From NCBI GenBank assembly GCA_025093985.1, contig JACAAK010000005.1:1612001-1676000 (forward strand): 64,000 bases of DNA, written 5' to 3'. The stretch is from Calvatia gigantea. Taxonomy: Eukaryota; Basidiomycota; Agaricomycetes; Agaricales; Lycoperdaceae. Made by a program: the position numbers and the translations under genes. Below, piece by piece: positions 45,462 to 56,114 of the stretch (the stretch's first letter is position 1; each line of letters starts with the position of its first letter). Under the pieces are notes generated by a model, which was given only the letters and a program-made list of their open reading frames with translations, was not told the origin of the DNA and ran no database searches.

Positions 45462-48448
45462 ATGTCTCCTTCTCCAGATACTATGACCTCTACTGGCCAG
45501 ACACCAGGACCACCTGATAAGCAAGCAACTTTATCTAATCCGACAAGTTACACTGGTGCTCGACCCGAAGATACCTTTCCCCCAGTATCAGATCCATGGA
45601 GAGATGACAATGCTAACGATCAATCCACAAGACACGAACTCAGAACCCCAGATCCATTACTACTGGACCAGACAATAACTGCTAGTATCATGGATACTTC
45701 CCAATCTTCTTCGTCGGCAGCAACCAAATCAAATACGGTACCACAAGATGTTCTACTTGAATTCGATCCATTGGTAGTCAGTCCCGAAGAGCAGGCAGCT
45801 CGCGAAGCTTGGCAATCAGCAGAATCGCATCCACCACCACCTCGGACATCATCACCTTCCCCACCCGCCCCTCCCGCCAAAGACGACTCTCTACTTTCTG
45901 CCACACCTGCTCCTAACAGCGCAACAGATAGCTTGCTAGCGTCTGGAGCAACCTCAGCCACGCCTTTACCCATCCCATCGACACAACCATCATCATTCCC
46001 ATCACTAGCTGCACTCGCACGAACGTTCTCAATCCCTACTTTCTCACCGAAAGCGAGACCGCAGTCGTTAGATGTAGCTAAACCTGTACCCTCGCCTTCG
46101 ACGTTATCTTCATTTGCTGCGCAGCAAGAGCAGTCACCCAGAAGATCAGAAGATGGAAAGGCGTCCCACACCTGCCGGTCCGAGTACACCTGCGCGAGGA
46201 AGTGGGACCGCGAGTCCCATTGCTATGAGCCCTTCCGGGAGCAGTAGTGGTGGAGGTAAACCTGTGGAGGGGCAGTTCGATTTCCAGAAGTTTTTGGATC
46301 AGATGAAGACGAAGAGTGCAGAGCCTGTATCCAAGTATCTGCGATCGTAGGTGTTGGAAAAGCTATTTGATGTTTTTTTTTTTTTGTTAAACGATTGATC
46401 TGGATAGGTTCCTGAGCAATTTTGCGAAAAGGACATTTAATATTAAAGAGCAAATCAAGATCATCAATGACTTCCTTAATGTGGGTCTACAACCAAACTT
46501 TGATTGGTGTTGACTCTCTCTGACCGGAGATCGCAGTTCATTTCTGGTCAGATGCGAAATTGCGACATTTGGAAAAACGCATCGGATGCAGAGTTTGATA
46601 ATGCGATGGAGGGAATGGAGAAACTTGTTATGAACCGACTCTACGATTTGTGCGTTTACTTTTGTGTCAGACCTCACCTCGTGTCTGAACAAAGATATAC
46701 TTTAGTACGTTTACCCCCCAGGTTGCTCGAGCCGTCCCACCACGACCTATAACAACCGACGACCTTGAAAAAGATCGTGTACTTTCTCAGCGAATAGCGC
46801 TCTTCGGATGGCTAGAGGAGAAACATCTAGATATTCCTGTTGGCGAGGGCAGTAAAGGGTTTTTAATGTTCGCTCAACAAGGTCAGGCTAGAACCTTCGA
46901 TCCTGTTGCACATACCCACAGTTTCACCTCCAGAACTACTCAAGATCAACCACTACAAAGCTCCTCGGGACAAACTTCATTTGCATACTAAACTGTTGCA
47001 AGGTTATCTTTGGTCCGCCATTCTCTCTAATTCACCCTTCTTAGTATGTGGTGGCAATATTGGGCTTATTTGATTTCTAGTTTGTTTTTACCGTATAGGT
47101 TTGCTTCGACACTTGAAGAAAGAAGAAGGAGCAGATTCGTTTGTCCCGATCTTGATTTATGTAGTTTCAAAGGCGAATCCGGAACACTTGCTGTCGAATG
47201 TCGAGCACGTACTCCTCCATTCTTCCTGGTTTGAAGATTCTTCTGAACGGTGCTTCGTAGGTTTATCAACCGCTTCAGAAATCCTGTCAAATTGCAGAGT
47301 GAGGCGGGGTATTACCTTTCTAGCCTTGTCAGTGACCACATCCGCGTTTTGGTTGCAGCTGCTGATTAGGCATTATTAGATGGGCGCGTTATCATTCCTT
47401 GAGACAATGGACCATACTTCTCTTTCATGTATCACACAAGAGCAATTCGAGGCGTAGGTATATGCGCATTAGGGGGTGGCCTGGACACTGACGATTTACC
47501 TCCCACAGAAACGTGGAACAGGCCATACAGAACCTCCCGACTTCAGAACCCCAATCCCCCGAAATTCCCAAGGCACAGGTCTCACTCCGTTCCCAACTGG
47601 AAATTAATCAATCGCCGCATGCCGGCGAAGAGTCCGCCCAACCATTGTCAATCAGCGCCCCAGTACAAACCCTCTCTGAAGACGCCAAACGTCTCTTTCA
47701 GAAAACAGGAGATACAATATCCAAGCCCCTCAATGCTATCAGTCGAATATTTTCTGAAGCGTTGGACGGAGCTGAGAATAAGCTATCATATCTCCCAGGT
47801 CCATTTGCCCCATTCGAGTTAGGGAGGGAGCAGAGGGGTGACCCTCAGGGAGGACCGGATGGTCAGCAATACAGGCATCAGAGATCGGTATCCGGCGCCC
47901 CGCCTCAAACGCCTATGAATGCCGGTTACGAAGGCATGCCGCCTGTCCAGACGCCATATAAGCCGAGAATCAGAAGAGGAGCTTCACCATCCTTCCAGGG
48001 GACGCCAGGAGGGTCGCCTGGATATGGCGGGCCGGACGATACGCCTTCAAGAAGCGTCAGTGGGCCTTACACTAATCAACCACTCGCGATAGGACCTTCA
48101 CAACCTCTCCACCCCTCATCCCAATCCCCCGGATACTCCCCTAATTACGGACAAAACCAAACGCTCATGCCACCACGAGTGCAATCTCTCGCCAACGAGG
48201 GGGCAGGGAACGTATTCGGTGGAATTGGGGGAGAGATTTCACGGACGCCAACGCCGAACTTGGATTTCGCTGGCGTGCAAGCACAGATCGATACGGCGCA
48301 CGAACAGGCTGCGAGAGCTGCAAGGGATACTTTGAGGCAGATATTCCCCAGTGTAGATCCGGAGGTCGTGGATTGGGTATTAGAGGCCAAGGAGGGAGAT
48401 CTTGGGAGGAGCATCGAGGCATTGCTAGAGATGAGTAGTGGGACGTGA
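45462..48448 (+). CDS. VPS9: VPS9-domain Rab5 guanine nucleotide exchange factor with C-terminal CUE domain
   Basis: Activates Rab5/Vps21-type GTPases in endosomal fusion. The N-terminal 230 residues are disordered. The helical bundle FDFQKFLDQMKTKSAEPVSK, FLSNFAKRTFNIKEQIKIIN precedes the VPS9 core: [109 protein letters not shown] (with the conserved Asp and Tyr), INRFRNPVKLQSEAGYYLSS, and MGALSFLETMDHTSLSCIT. The C-terminus DTLRQIFPSVDPEVVDWVL and DLGRSIEALLEM is a CUE ubiquitin-binding domain, giving the yeast Vps9 layout. Two +1 breaks: around 46145 (a 64-nt intron with a weak GTACCC donor could bypass it) and at 46976/46977 inside the core. A GC-AG intron may start near 47198. Confidence 0.88.
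46367..46387. repeat. Homopolymer T run inside a VPS9 intron
   Basis: About 14 consecutive T lie in the intron between the disordered N-terminal part and the helical bundle. It is a mononucleotide tract with no coding effect; long-read consensus is often wrong at such runs. Confidence 0.7.
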
Positions 48449-49497
48449 ATGGTGTGTACGAGAACAGTGAGGAAATTGAACAGCATCGTGGTATGGCATG
48501 TACGATTTTCCATCTCTACTCGAGCTACCTGGTAGAATGCAAGGCGTTGCTTGCTTCACTGTCAGCTTCTTCAGACCTGTGGATCCCCGCATTGGATACA
48601 AGATTTTGGGGTATGTGCCAAAGACCTATTATTTAACGCACGTTTCTTGTACGCCTGCCTCAAAGGCCCCGACAAACATAGCCTTGAGCTTTGGGGCGAT
48701 GTAGCAATTTTACCGGGCTTTGTGGCTGCCTCCAACGTGACCCATGACATGTTGACATATTGATACCCCCCCCCTCCCTCCCTTTTCCCCGTCAACTCGT
48801 TTGCAGAGCTTTGCGATGCCCCATCGATCATCACTCATTAACACGCCCATGGGGAAACCCATAACGCACCCAATAATCAGAATTCAATCACATCTGTCAA
48901 CTACCAAAAAGAGCCATATGATATCTGGGCAGGTCCTCATCGGGTGACGTTAAGCTTTCGAGGTCTTACCGGTATTCAGTCAATGTTTGTCGGTAAATCA
49001 GTACATTAGTGAGCTTCCCGCCGTAAATCACGTCTTCCTCATCACTACAGACCTTGGGAAAAGACATTGTGCGCTTTCGGAGCGCCCAAGTTCAGCTAAA
49101 GGAGGTCATTCCCTACTTTCAGTTGGGACTATAAAAACCTCGAAACAGATGTGCTAGGACAGCCACAAATTCCTGGTTACTGGAATGGGTTCCCTGCCCC
49201 CTCATTCATATTCTGCAATGACCCATGGCCCCGATCTAAGCACCAAGTGGTCGCGGTGAAATCAGAGGCAAGGGTAAGCATGTGACGCCTCAGGGTCTGA
49301 AGGCAATTAACTAGTACTTCCGCATTCAGGTGAACACGGGATGACAATCCTGACAATCACGACATTGCTGTGACAGGGTAGATGGGTCTTAACCTTCATG
49401 TCAAGGGGAATGTCGTTATCCCTTTCCTTCAGCTTCAACCCTCCCCCTCTCCTTCGCACCTTGTCACTGGTGTCCCTCTCAGAATCCGGTTGAAGAC
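48449..49497. other. Intergenic, about 1 kb
   Basis: No supported coding sequence. A C-run followed by CTCCCTCCC (about 48765-48785) is low-complexity. The right end is the promoter of the SUR7/PalI-like gene. Confidence 0.4.
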
Positions 49498-50779
49498 ATG
49501 GCAAAGAGGGCTAGAGCTGATGCCGTCACAGCGATAACCTTCCTCACGGCCGTATCAACGGTTCTCTTAGTGCTCTCAACTTTCTCAATGCCATTTAATA
49601 AGTCTATATATTTATTTCGACTCGGAGCAGTTGCAAATGGGATATGGCGATATGTGGATTTTGGAGTGTTTGGTTATTGCCCCTTGCCTATTGGGCTGTG
49701 AGTACTCTAATCCCAGCAAGCACCTCTGCTAACATGCCTATTTGGAAAGGGAGAAGAAGAGTAAAAACTGGTTGGCCAAGTACCCAGGTTGTACGAAGCC
49801 GACGCTTGGATGGATAATCGGGAAGGATGTCACAGACGTGCTGTGAGAGTTTCGTTTGAGTGCGCGGCTTCTGTTTCCTGACGAATTGTTTTCAAGACAA
49901 GTACAATCCGCCCTGCAGGATGGCTTGCCAAAACCTATGAGCTCCCTCCTAGTATCGGGTCCTGTAGGCGAGTTTTTATCTCACCCGTTTTGCATAAGGC
50001 GTAGCTCACGAGAGTGAACCCACTCCAGCCTCAGCACTAGCGTTCATCGCCTTCCTGGTCTCTCTCGTTATTTGTGGCACCCGTAACACCTCGAGGAGCG
50101 CCGCAAACGGCGCGCCCATCAGCCCAATTAACTCCTCTCAACTCAAGGCCATTTCCAGCACTGTTCAGATCGCATTATCATGTGCAACATTGGCGTTCAT
50201 TGTCGACATCATCGTCCTGTTGAGAATGAATGGACTCCATATATCCTCACTGGCTTCGCAAAACCCAAATTTGAAATACTCGTCGGGGAATGCGGTAGGC
50301 CGTTTCCTTCTTTATACCCTGTGTATTAAACATGGACGTACCATTGCTCAGATTTGGTTTAATGGGGTTGCTTGGTTTTTTCTTCTCCTCAGTATCTTGT
50401 TGGCCAATCGGTTAAGACGTGCTGCCATCCAATCCCAGGTTCGCCTTTTCACTTTCCGGAGTACACCGTTTTTATTTTACCCTGACAGGCTACAGCGGAA
50501 TCTAACGCGCAAATGGCTATCGATGTAGCTGAAATGTCCAATACCCCACAACCATATCATTACGTTCGCCCCATGGACAATTCACTCCCGCCCCCGCCCC
50601 CACTCCCACCCCCACGATCCCCTGATCTTCGCGAGCATCATACCGACGATGCTCCACCGCCTTATACTACAATGCCGGGAAATACAACAGCAATCCCAGT
50701 TACTCCAGAACCACTTATCACTGAAGGCGGGAGGCAATTTAATTTCTTCCGGTTCGGGAACAACGTCAGCCATGTTTGA
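49498..50779 (+). CDS. SUR7/PalI-family membrane protein (copy 1)
   Basis: Four-helix, claudin-like fungal membrane protein; relatives act in eisosomes (Sur7) or in alkaline-pH sensing (PalI/Rim9). Helix 1 is AVTAITFLTAVSTVLLVLST; the extracellular loop has YLFRLGAVANGIWRYVDFGV, FGYC, then WLAKYPGCTKPTLGWIIGKD. Helices 2-4 are ASALAFIAFLVSLVICG, QIALSCATLAFIVDIIVLL and WFNGVAWFFLLLSILLANRL. The cytosolic tail is Pro-rich (LPPPPPLPPPRSP) and carries a PPPY motif (DDAPPPYTTMPG), the type bound by WW domains of Rsp5-like ubiquitin ligases; that partner is inferred. One intron (49968-50004, 37 nt) is GC-AG. Frame intact, about 340 residues. Its neighbour at 51.2 kb is a tandem paralogue. Confidence 0.8.
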
Positions 50780-51214
50780 TGTTGCCAGCCACGCCTGTAC
50801 CAGACCGAGAGTTTAATTCATATGCTATTTTTGTATCAATCAGTGATCATTACATCGATCAGTAATGAATCCATAGACTGCGCTTCCAGTTTTCGAAATG
50901 GTGGCCACTGTAAGCTACACATCGGAACAACTCCTACATATCCCAGAACCACGATCTGGCGCCTCAAGGCCTCAATCCAAGCAGGGATGGGTGACAGTCT
51001 GAGTATAAAATCAGGTCCCGGAGAATGATTACACAATGTGTACCTTTTTCATATTCAGGTACATCATGCTCTTTATTGAACTGCGCGGTTGCACTCGCCG
51101 CTGTATAGCCTCGCCCCTCACAAAGGCCATCCCCCGGGCGGTTAACACATGCCTTTAGACCAACACCACCACCACCACCTACCACTATCCCCTAAGTTCA
51201 GTTCCACCTCTATT

Positions 51215-52342
51215 ATGACTCGCGTACGCAGGGCAATGATGAAGATCAATGCAGAAGGATATCCTTTTGTAATCGGTGTCATACTCTTGGCTTCGGCATC
51301 AACTATGCTTCTAGTGGCATCGCTTTCTGCTCCCATGGTGAAGACATGTCGAATTTTTAGATTGGAGGCAGATGTGGATGGTGTGGCTTACTTTGTGAGC
51401 TTTGGCATCTGGGGCTATTGCATGGATCACTGGTCGAGGTGCGATCTGGCCCAGAACTTGTCGGAATACAACTTTGTCCCCTGAATAGCTGGATTAGAGA
51501 CAACCTGAACTCATCTACCACATGTTCTCGACGGATGCTTGGCTGGACCATTGGACCAGATGTCGTTGACTTCTTGTGAGCCCTGGAATCCTTGCATTTT
51601 GGGTTTGATATTGTATACCAACTCTGGTTTCCAGGCGTATTCCGGCTGAGGACATACAAAACGTGCTTACGAGCATTGAAACAGCCATGCTAGTGATTTA
51701 TCCCCTAGGTGAGCACATGTCCTCGTTGTTGCCGGCGTCTTTCTTTGGCCTAATGTGGTTTCGTCACAGCGACTGTGCTGTCGTTTCTGACTTTGATACT
51801 ATCAGTCGCTGTGTATGTCGCACGGAAGGTTGCGGTGGAGGCAACCGCACCTGCAAAGGGGCGTTTAAGGTACCTCAGAACAATATTCGTCCTCGGCTGT
51901 TTCACTGCCTTCACAACTTTCTTTGTACTGCTCGTCCACGTCGAGCTCGTGACCTCGGTCAGGAAGCTGGTCCACGCAAAAACGAGTAGTGACAATCCAA
52001 CTCTTCAGGTACAATGGGGTAATGCGGTAAGCGCAACTTCTAATCACCCTTCTGGCCCCGATACACGGCATATTCATTTCATAATTCTGTATAATAGACG
52101 TGGCTTTCTATCTCAGCCCTCATATGCCTATTGGGCAACATTTTCGTCGTTCGCAGCATTCGGACCGCGAAACGCAGAAGAGCTGCCCAGGTCTGTGGTG
52201 ACTGGACATCATTCTCGATTGTAAACGCTTACCTCCTGTCTGCCAGATTCCGCAAGCACAGTCTACCTCCAGTCCATCACCAGAAAAACACCCATCCACT
52301 ACAGCGGAGTCACATGTGATGGGTCCAATGGGCCTGCATTGA
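51215..52342 (+). CDS. SUR7/PalI-family membrane protein (copy 2)
   Basis: Tandem paralogue of the preceding gene with the same loop signature: RIFRLEADVDGVAYFVSFGI-WGYC corresponds to copy 1's FRLGAVANG...FGYC, and CSRRMLGWTIGPDVVDFL to CTKPTLGWIIGKD. Helix 1 is PFVIGVILLASASTMLLVAS; later helices are ATVLSFLTLILSVAVYVA, LRTIFVLGCFTAFTTFFVLL and TWLSISALICLLGNIFVV. After the last helix (RSIRTAKRRRAAQ) a final intron leads to a short Ser/Pro tail with no PPxY, ending at 52342. Frame intact over six exons. Met 51215 matches the short N-terminus of copy 1; an in-frame Met at 51149 would add a His-rich leader. Function not established beyond the family. Confidence 0.75.
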
Positions 52343-52880
52343 AGTTTAAAGCTGTTCTTAGTGGCCTTGTGTGAAAGGATGTCAAAGTCTCCAGGAGAGA
52401 TGCCAAGGTCCTGTAGCGGTCAATCTCGAAACTTGCCAAGAGCGGATTATGAGAGCGCCACCATGTTTGACAGCCCCGGATGCGGTGAGGGTTGATAAAA
52501 CTCTGACATTAAGCTCTGTGTATGCAGGGAACGAAGAATACACTTGAGACGGACTGGGGATGCATATGTTGTAACCTGGATTGTAGAATATTGTAGGAAA
52601 TAATTGTGATAATCGTAAGTCCGTAGCCTGTCACCGGTTTGAAATTTCCGCACGTGCGATGCATAAGGACAGACTGTACAATGGCCAGCGCAACCAGTGC
52701 AGCCCCCGTTCAATGAAGAACGTGATGCCTCCGAGATCCCTATAATATCCCCTGTGCCTGTCACAACACTAGTACTCCAAACATAACGTGTTTTAAGCTC
52801 ATCTCAGGTTTACTTGCCAGGTCCGGCATTAACGTTGTCCCCTCGCTGTCCCCGGAAACAGCAATAGCTACCAAGAAGTA
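52343..52880. other. Intergenic between convergent genes
   Basis: 3' sides of SUR7 copy 2 and of the minus-strand dehydrogenase. A minus-strand frame at 52447-52764 is open but carries no recognised motif. Confidence 0.4.
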
Positions 52881-54191
52881 TCAAGGAGCAGTCAGATACC
52901 ATGAAACAACACCTTTGACCTGCGGATCCACTCTCCCGAGAACAGAAATGAGGTCAGCCTAACTAACGTCAGCTAAGAATACCAAATCAAATTATGGAGC
53001 CTACCCATAGCTTTTTCTCCCACTTCTTCCCCTCTTCTCCAAGAACGAAATCTGCAATGCTCATCGACTTGTGCTAAATTAATAAACGCGCCCCTGAGTT
53101 TGTCCGAGGAACCTTCACCGCCCTTAGGTGTACCAACGGCAGCCCAAATAAGCCGATGGCTACCTTCCTCGACCGGCCGCCCTAATAGCTTCTTGAAAAC
53201 CCACATGAAGGGGGTGTCCATATCTCTGTGAAGTTCAGACTTGCAGAATCCTGGGTTAACGGTATCGATAATAATGGGCTGGTTTTTCAGGTGGTTGCTG
53301 AGGGCACGAGTGAAAAAAACGTTGAGAACTAGTGTAGACGGTTGACCTCAATGTACAGGGGTATGGGTCAAGGAGGGGCGACGCACGTCTGGAATCCACA
53401 TAGCGAGTTTTTAGGACCCTGTTGGGTTATCAGCCCTATAACAAGTGGTTTTGCCGACATTCACTCACGCGGGTGTGCGGTATTCCTTGCTTCCCAAAAC
53501 GTCAAATGTATTTGGACTGTTGAAAATTGTATCCTCAATGGTCGCCCAATAATGTCCGTCGCTAGACACCACAACCATCCTTGGAGGCGCCTTGTGCTGC
53601 TTAGCCGCCTCAAGCATTCGAGGCAATAAGAGAAGCCCGAGTAATGATAATGAGAGATCGTTCACTTGAAGTCTAAAAATAACTCAGCAATCCGATAGTA
53701 AGGGGATACAAAGTGCGCACACCGTTTCCCACCCATCGGCCGTTGCGCTGTATTACGGGTCCGTTGGAGCGATCCCAGTATTCAACAGCAGGATACCCAA
53801 TCTCTTCAAGTCTTTCGTGGCCCGATCCACGAAGGTTCCCACAGACACAAACTGGGCCAAGTCTACTAACCAAAGTTCAGGCTTCAGAATGTCCAGTCAC
53901 TTCCTTCAGCCCTGTCGGTAAGGTAAAAAAAATGTTACTAGGGCATAAGATATATTGAGGGAGAAGAGAGGTGGTCTCACGTTGAATAGCTGCCTCTCCT
54001 TTCTCCCAATTTTGACACGCAAGTATCAACTTGCCTGGGCCCATTCTCGCAAAACGCTGGGTTGCTTCGAAGCCTAGACCTGTGTTGGCACCGACAACGA
54101 CGACAGTTTTACCCATCAAATCGACATTAACTACTGGGGCAGTTGCGTGGAATCCATCGCGTATGAAGCCGAAGAACGATTTTTTCGCCAT
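52881..54191 (-). pseudogene. Short-chain dehydrogenase/reductase (retinol-dehydrogenase-like), damaged
   Basis: NAD(P)-dependent oxidoreductase of the SDR superfamily. Exon 1: MAKKSFFGFIRDGFHATAPV, then KTVVVVGANTGLGFEATQRF (cofactor motif). Next RLKEVTGHSEA, a +1 step (53880/53881), ELWLVDLAQFVSVGTFVDRA, LGILLLNTGIAPT, an in-frame TAA at 53753-53755, YSATADGWET, VNDLSLSLLGLLLLPRMLEA, RMVVVSSDGHYWATIEDTIF (catalytic Ser region), and RYVDSR-LLNVFFTRALSNHL over an intron. The YxxxK motif therefore reads YVDSR, with Arg (53388-53390) in place of the catalytic Lys. The end is MDTPFMWVFKKLLGRPVEEG, AFINLAQVDEHCRFRSWRRG and, after a further intron, ADLISVLGRVDPQVKG. Other joins (about 53728 and 52980) also need +1. 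The stop plus the Lys-to-Arg change suggest real loss of function, unless they too are errors. Confidence 0.72.
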
Positions 54192-54755
54192 GACTTATAC
54201 GAGGAGAGAGTTGGCCCGAGACTCAGCATGAGCAGGGGAGCGCTTCTGATGTGGTGTGAAACCCAGGGCATTCAAATATATGCGAATTCCAGTTGCCATC
54301 CTTGTTGGTGTGGGGATGGAACCCAATGTGCCGAGATTCATCACGCATACTGCGGGAGGCGGACAGAGGACTACAGGCAAACCCGCCTCGTGAGGTGGCA
54401 CAGCAGCGCAGGGTGACGTGCCCCAATATACCAGCGTTATCTCTAACCATTAAGGCGCAAATCAGCCTGCAGCTATGATATGCTTTGACGGGCCAAGCTG
54501 ATTTATTTTTAGTAAGACTGTGCTGGGGAAACGAAACCCCGTGGAGGGCATGAGACCAGTCGGACTGGATTGAAATTGTATTATTGGCCAGATTACCCTA
54601 AAGCACGAGCACGAAGTCTTGAGGAACTACATATCACGACTTCAGCTATACAGCTGAGGGTGGAACAAAATTGGGCGCTTATCGTCACTTTAAGGAGTCA
54701 ACGTTAGTGTTGCGGCAAATAGCCCCCCCCCTGATTTGCATCAGCTAATTAGCAC
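54192..54755. other. Intergenic left of the candidate MITE
   Basis: Upstream region of the dehydrogenase and beyond. No coding frame is supported. Confidence 0.4.
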
Positions 54756-55300
54756 GGTGAATCACGGGCTAATCAGCAGACCCCCTAGGACCCCAGTCCG
54801 AATTTGAGCAAATTAGCTCTATCAATGGTCTGGCATCTCTGAAGGATGTATTGTTATAAAGTCCGTATAATGACAACCAGGACGTGGAGAGTAGTTTTAC
54901 TGCAAATAATTAGCTGTCTGCCATCCGTGAGGGACAATTGTCGGTTTACTGAACTAAGTCCTTCCCGGCACACTTGATCACGTTGGACGCAACACCTTCT
55001 CGCCGTGTCGATATGACTTGGGGTTGCTCGGTTTGTCTCCAGTATCACCTGCCGCTCTTGTTAGGACGCTGCACCAAGCAACTCCTCATATTTGTGAACT
55101 GCGACTGGGGGGGCTAACAGCCTGGACGGTACCTCCGCTATCGAGGATGATAAAAAATTGGCTTTCCTAGCCTCTGGGGGTAGTCGGGATAATTTGAATT
55201 CCGAAATTTACAGTGAATTAGGTGCGAATCTGCTAATTTACATGGTGGATTTCAGCTAATTCGCCCAAAATGGGAGTGTGCAAATTAGCTGTGATTCACC
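54756..55300. mobile_element. Candidate MITE with inverted termini
   Basis: A 545-bp stretch starts GGTGAATCACGGGCTAAT (54756-54773) and ends AAATTAGCTGTGATTCACC (55282-55300). The two arms, read inward, share GGTGAATCAC and then (G)GCTAAT, and stay similar for about 30 bp with mismatches. Several internal copies of AAATTAGC/GCTAATTT occur in both orientations (about 54743, 54811, 54908, 55231, 55253, 55281). No transposase frame is present, as expected for a non-autonomous element. I could not find a convincing target-site duplication, so the ends may be off by a few bases. Confidence 0.45.
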
Positions 55301-56114
55301 CATGCGAAATAGGCCCCCTGGAAGTCAGGTGTGATTCTCACCTGCAGAATAGGTCCGGGATCTATTTCCCGTAACACTAGTCAACGTGCGATCGCACCTG
55401 AGACCCGAGGCCTGAAAGGAGGTGTTGCCTGTTATCCGGGTTCCCTTCGGCGTCTTGTCGCATCTGATCGTTCATCTAACGCCCAGCGAAACTCGGGTTG
55501 TTGCTGCGGAGAATCTGGGCGAAGCTAAGGAAATCGAAGAAAGAAAAAAGCGAGGGTTAACCATCGCCACGGCCTTGAGGCCCTCAAAAGGAGAGCTACA
55601 TGCTCGGGCATTCAAAAGGCACAGGTAGTGACGGTCATGATTAGGTGCTGCACGGCTTTAGCGGGCTAGTCCTTGACGTAGGCGTCTAAATTTATTGGCA
55701 TTTGGGATTCTATCCATATTTAGAACATCGTTGCCAGTTTCATCATCGCCTTTTATCATCCTCCGGTACTTCTTTGGGAGCAAAACATAGATATGGCATA
55801 TGCTGTCCGTATCTTATCGTGATGACTTTTTGATCCAATGGAGCATTCAATGGAGAATGTGTTTTCCACCGGTAATTGTTCCAATTGAAGCACAAAAGGA
55901 CAGGCACGCCCGTTCGCCAAGGAGTCTTTGCAAGTCACTGCATTGGACATCGAGTCATGCGAGCGCGCTTGTGCGCATCGTTACGTTTTTTGGACCCGTG
56001 CACAGACCTGGAACATCAGAGTCATGCTTTGAGCGTCACCATAAAACGGACTGGGTCTGTTCTGCAGGATCCATCACTACCCCAGGTGGCCAACTAGTAC
56101 TTCAATTCTCCAAC
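55301..56114. other. Intergenic, upstream of the BCS1-like gene
   Basis: An open frame runs in phase into the BCS1-like start from 55800, but it lacks a recognisable N-terminus and is probably untranslated leader. Nothing else is supported. Confidence 0.4.
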
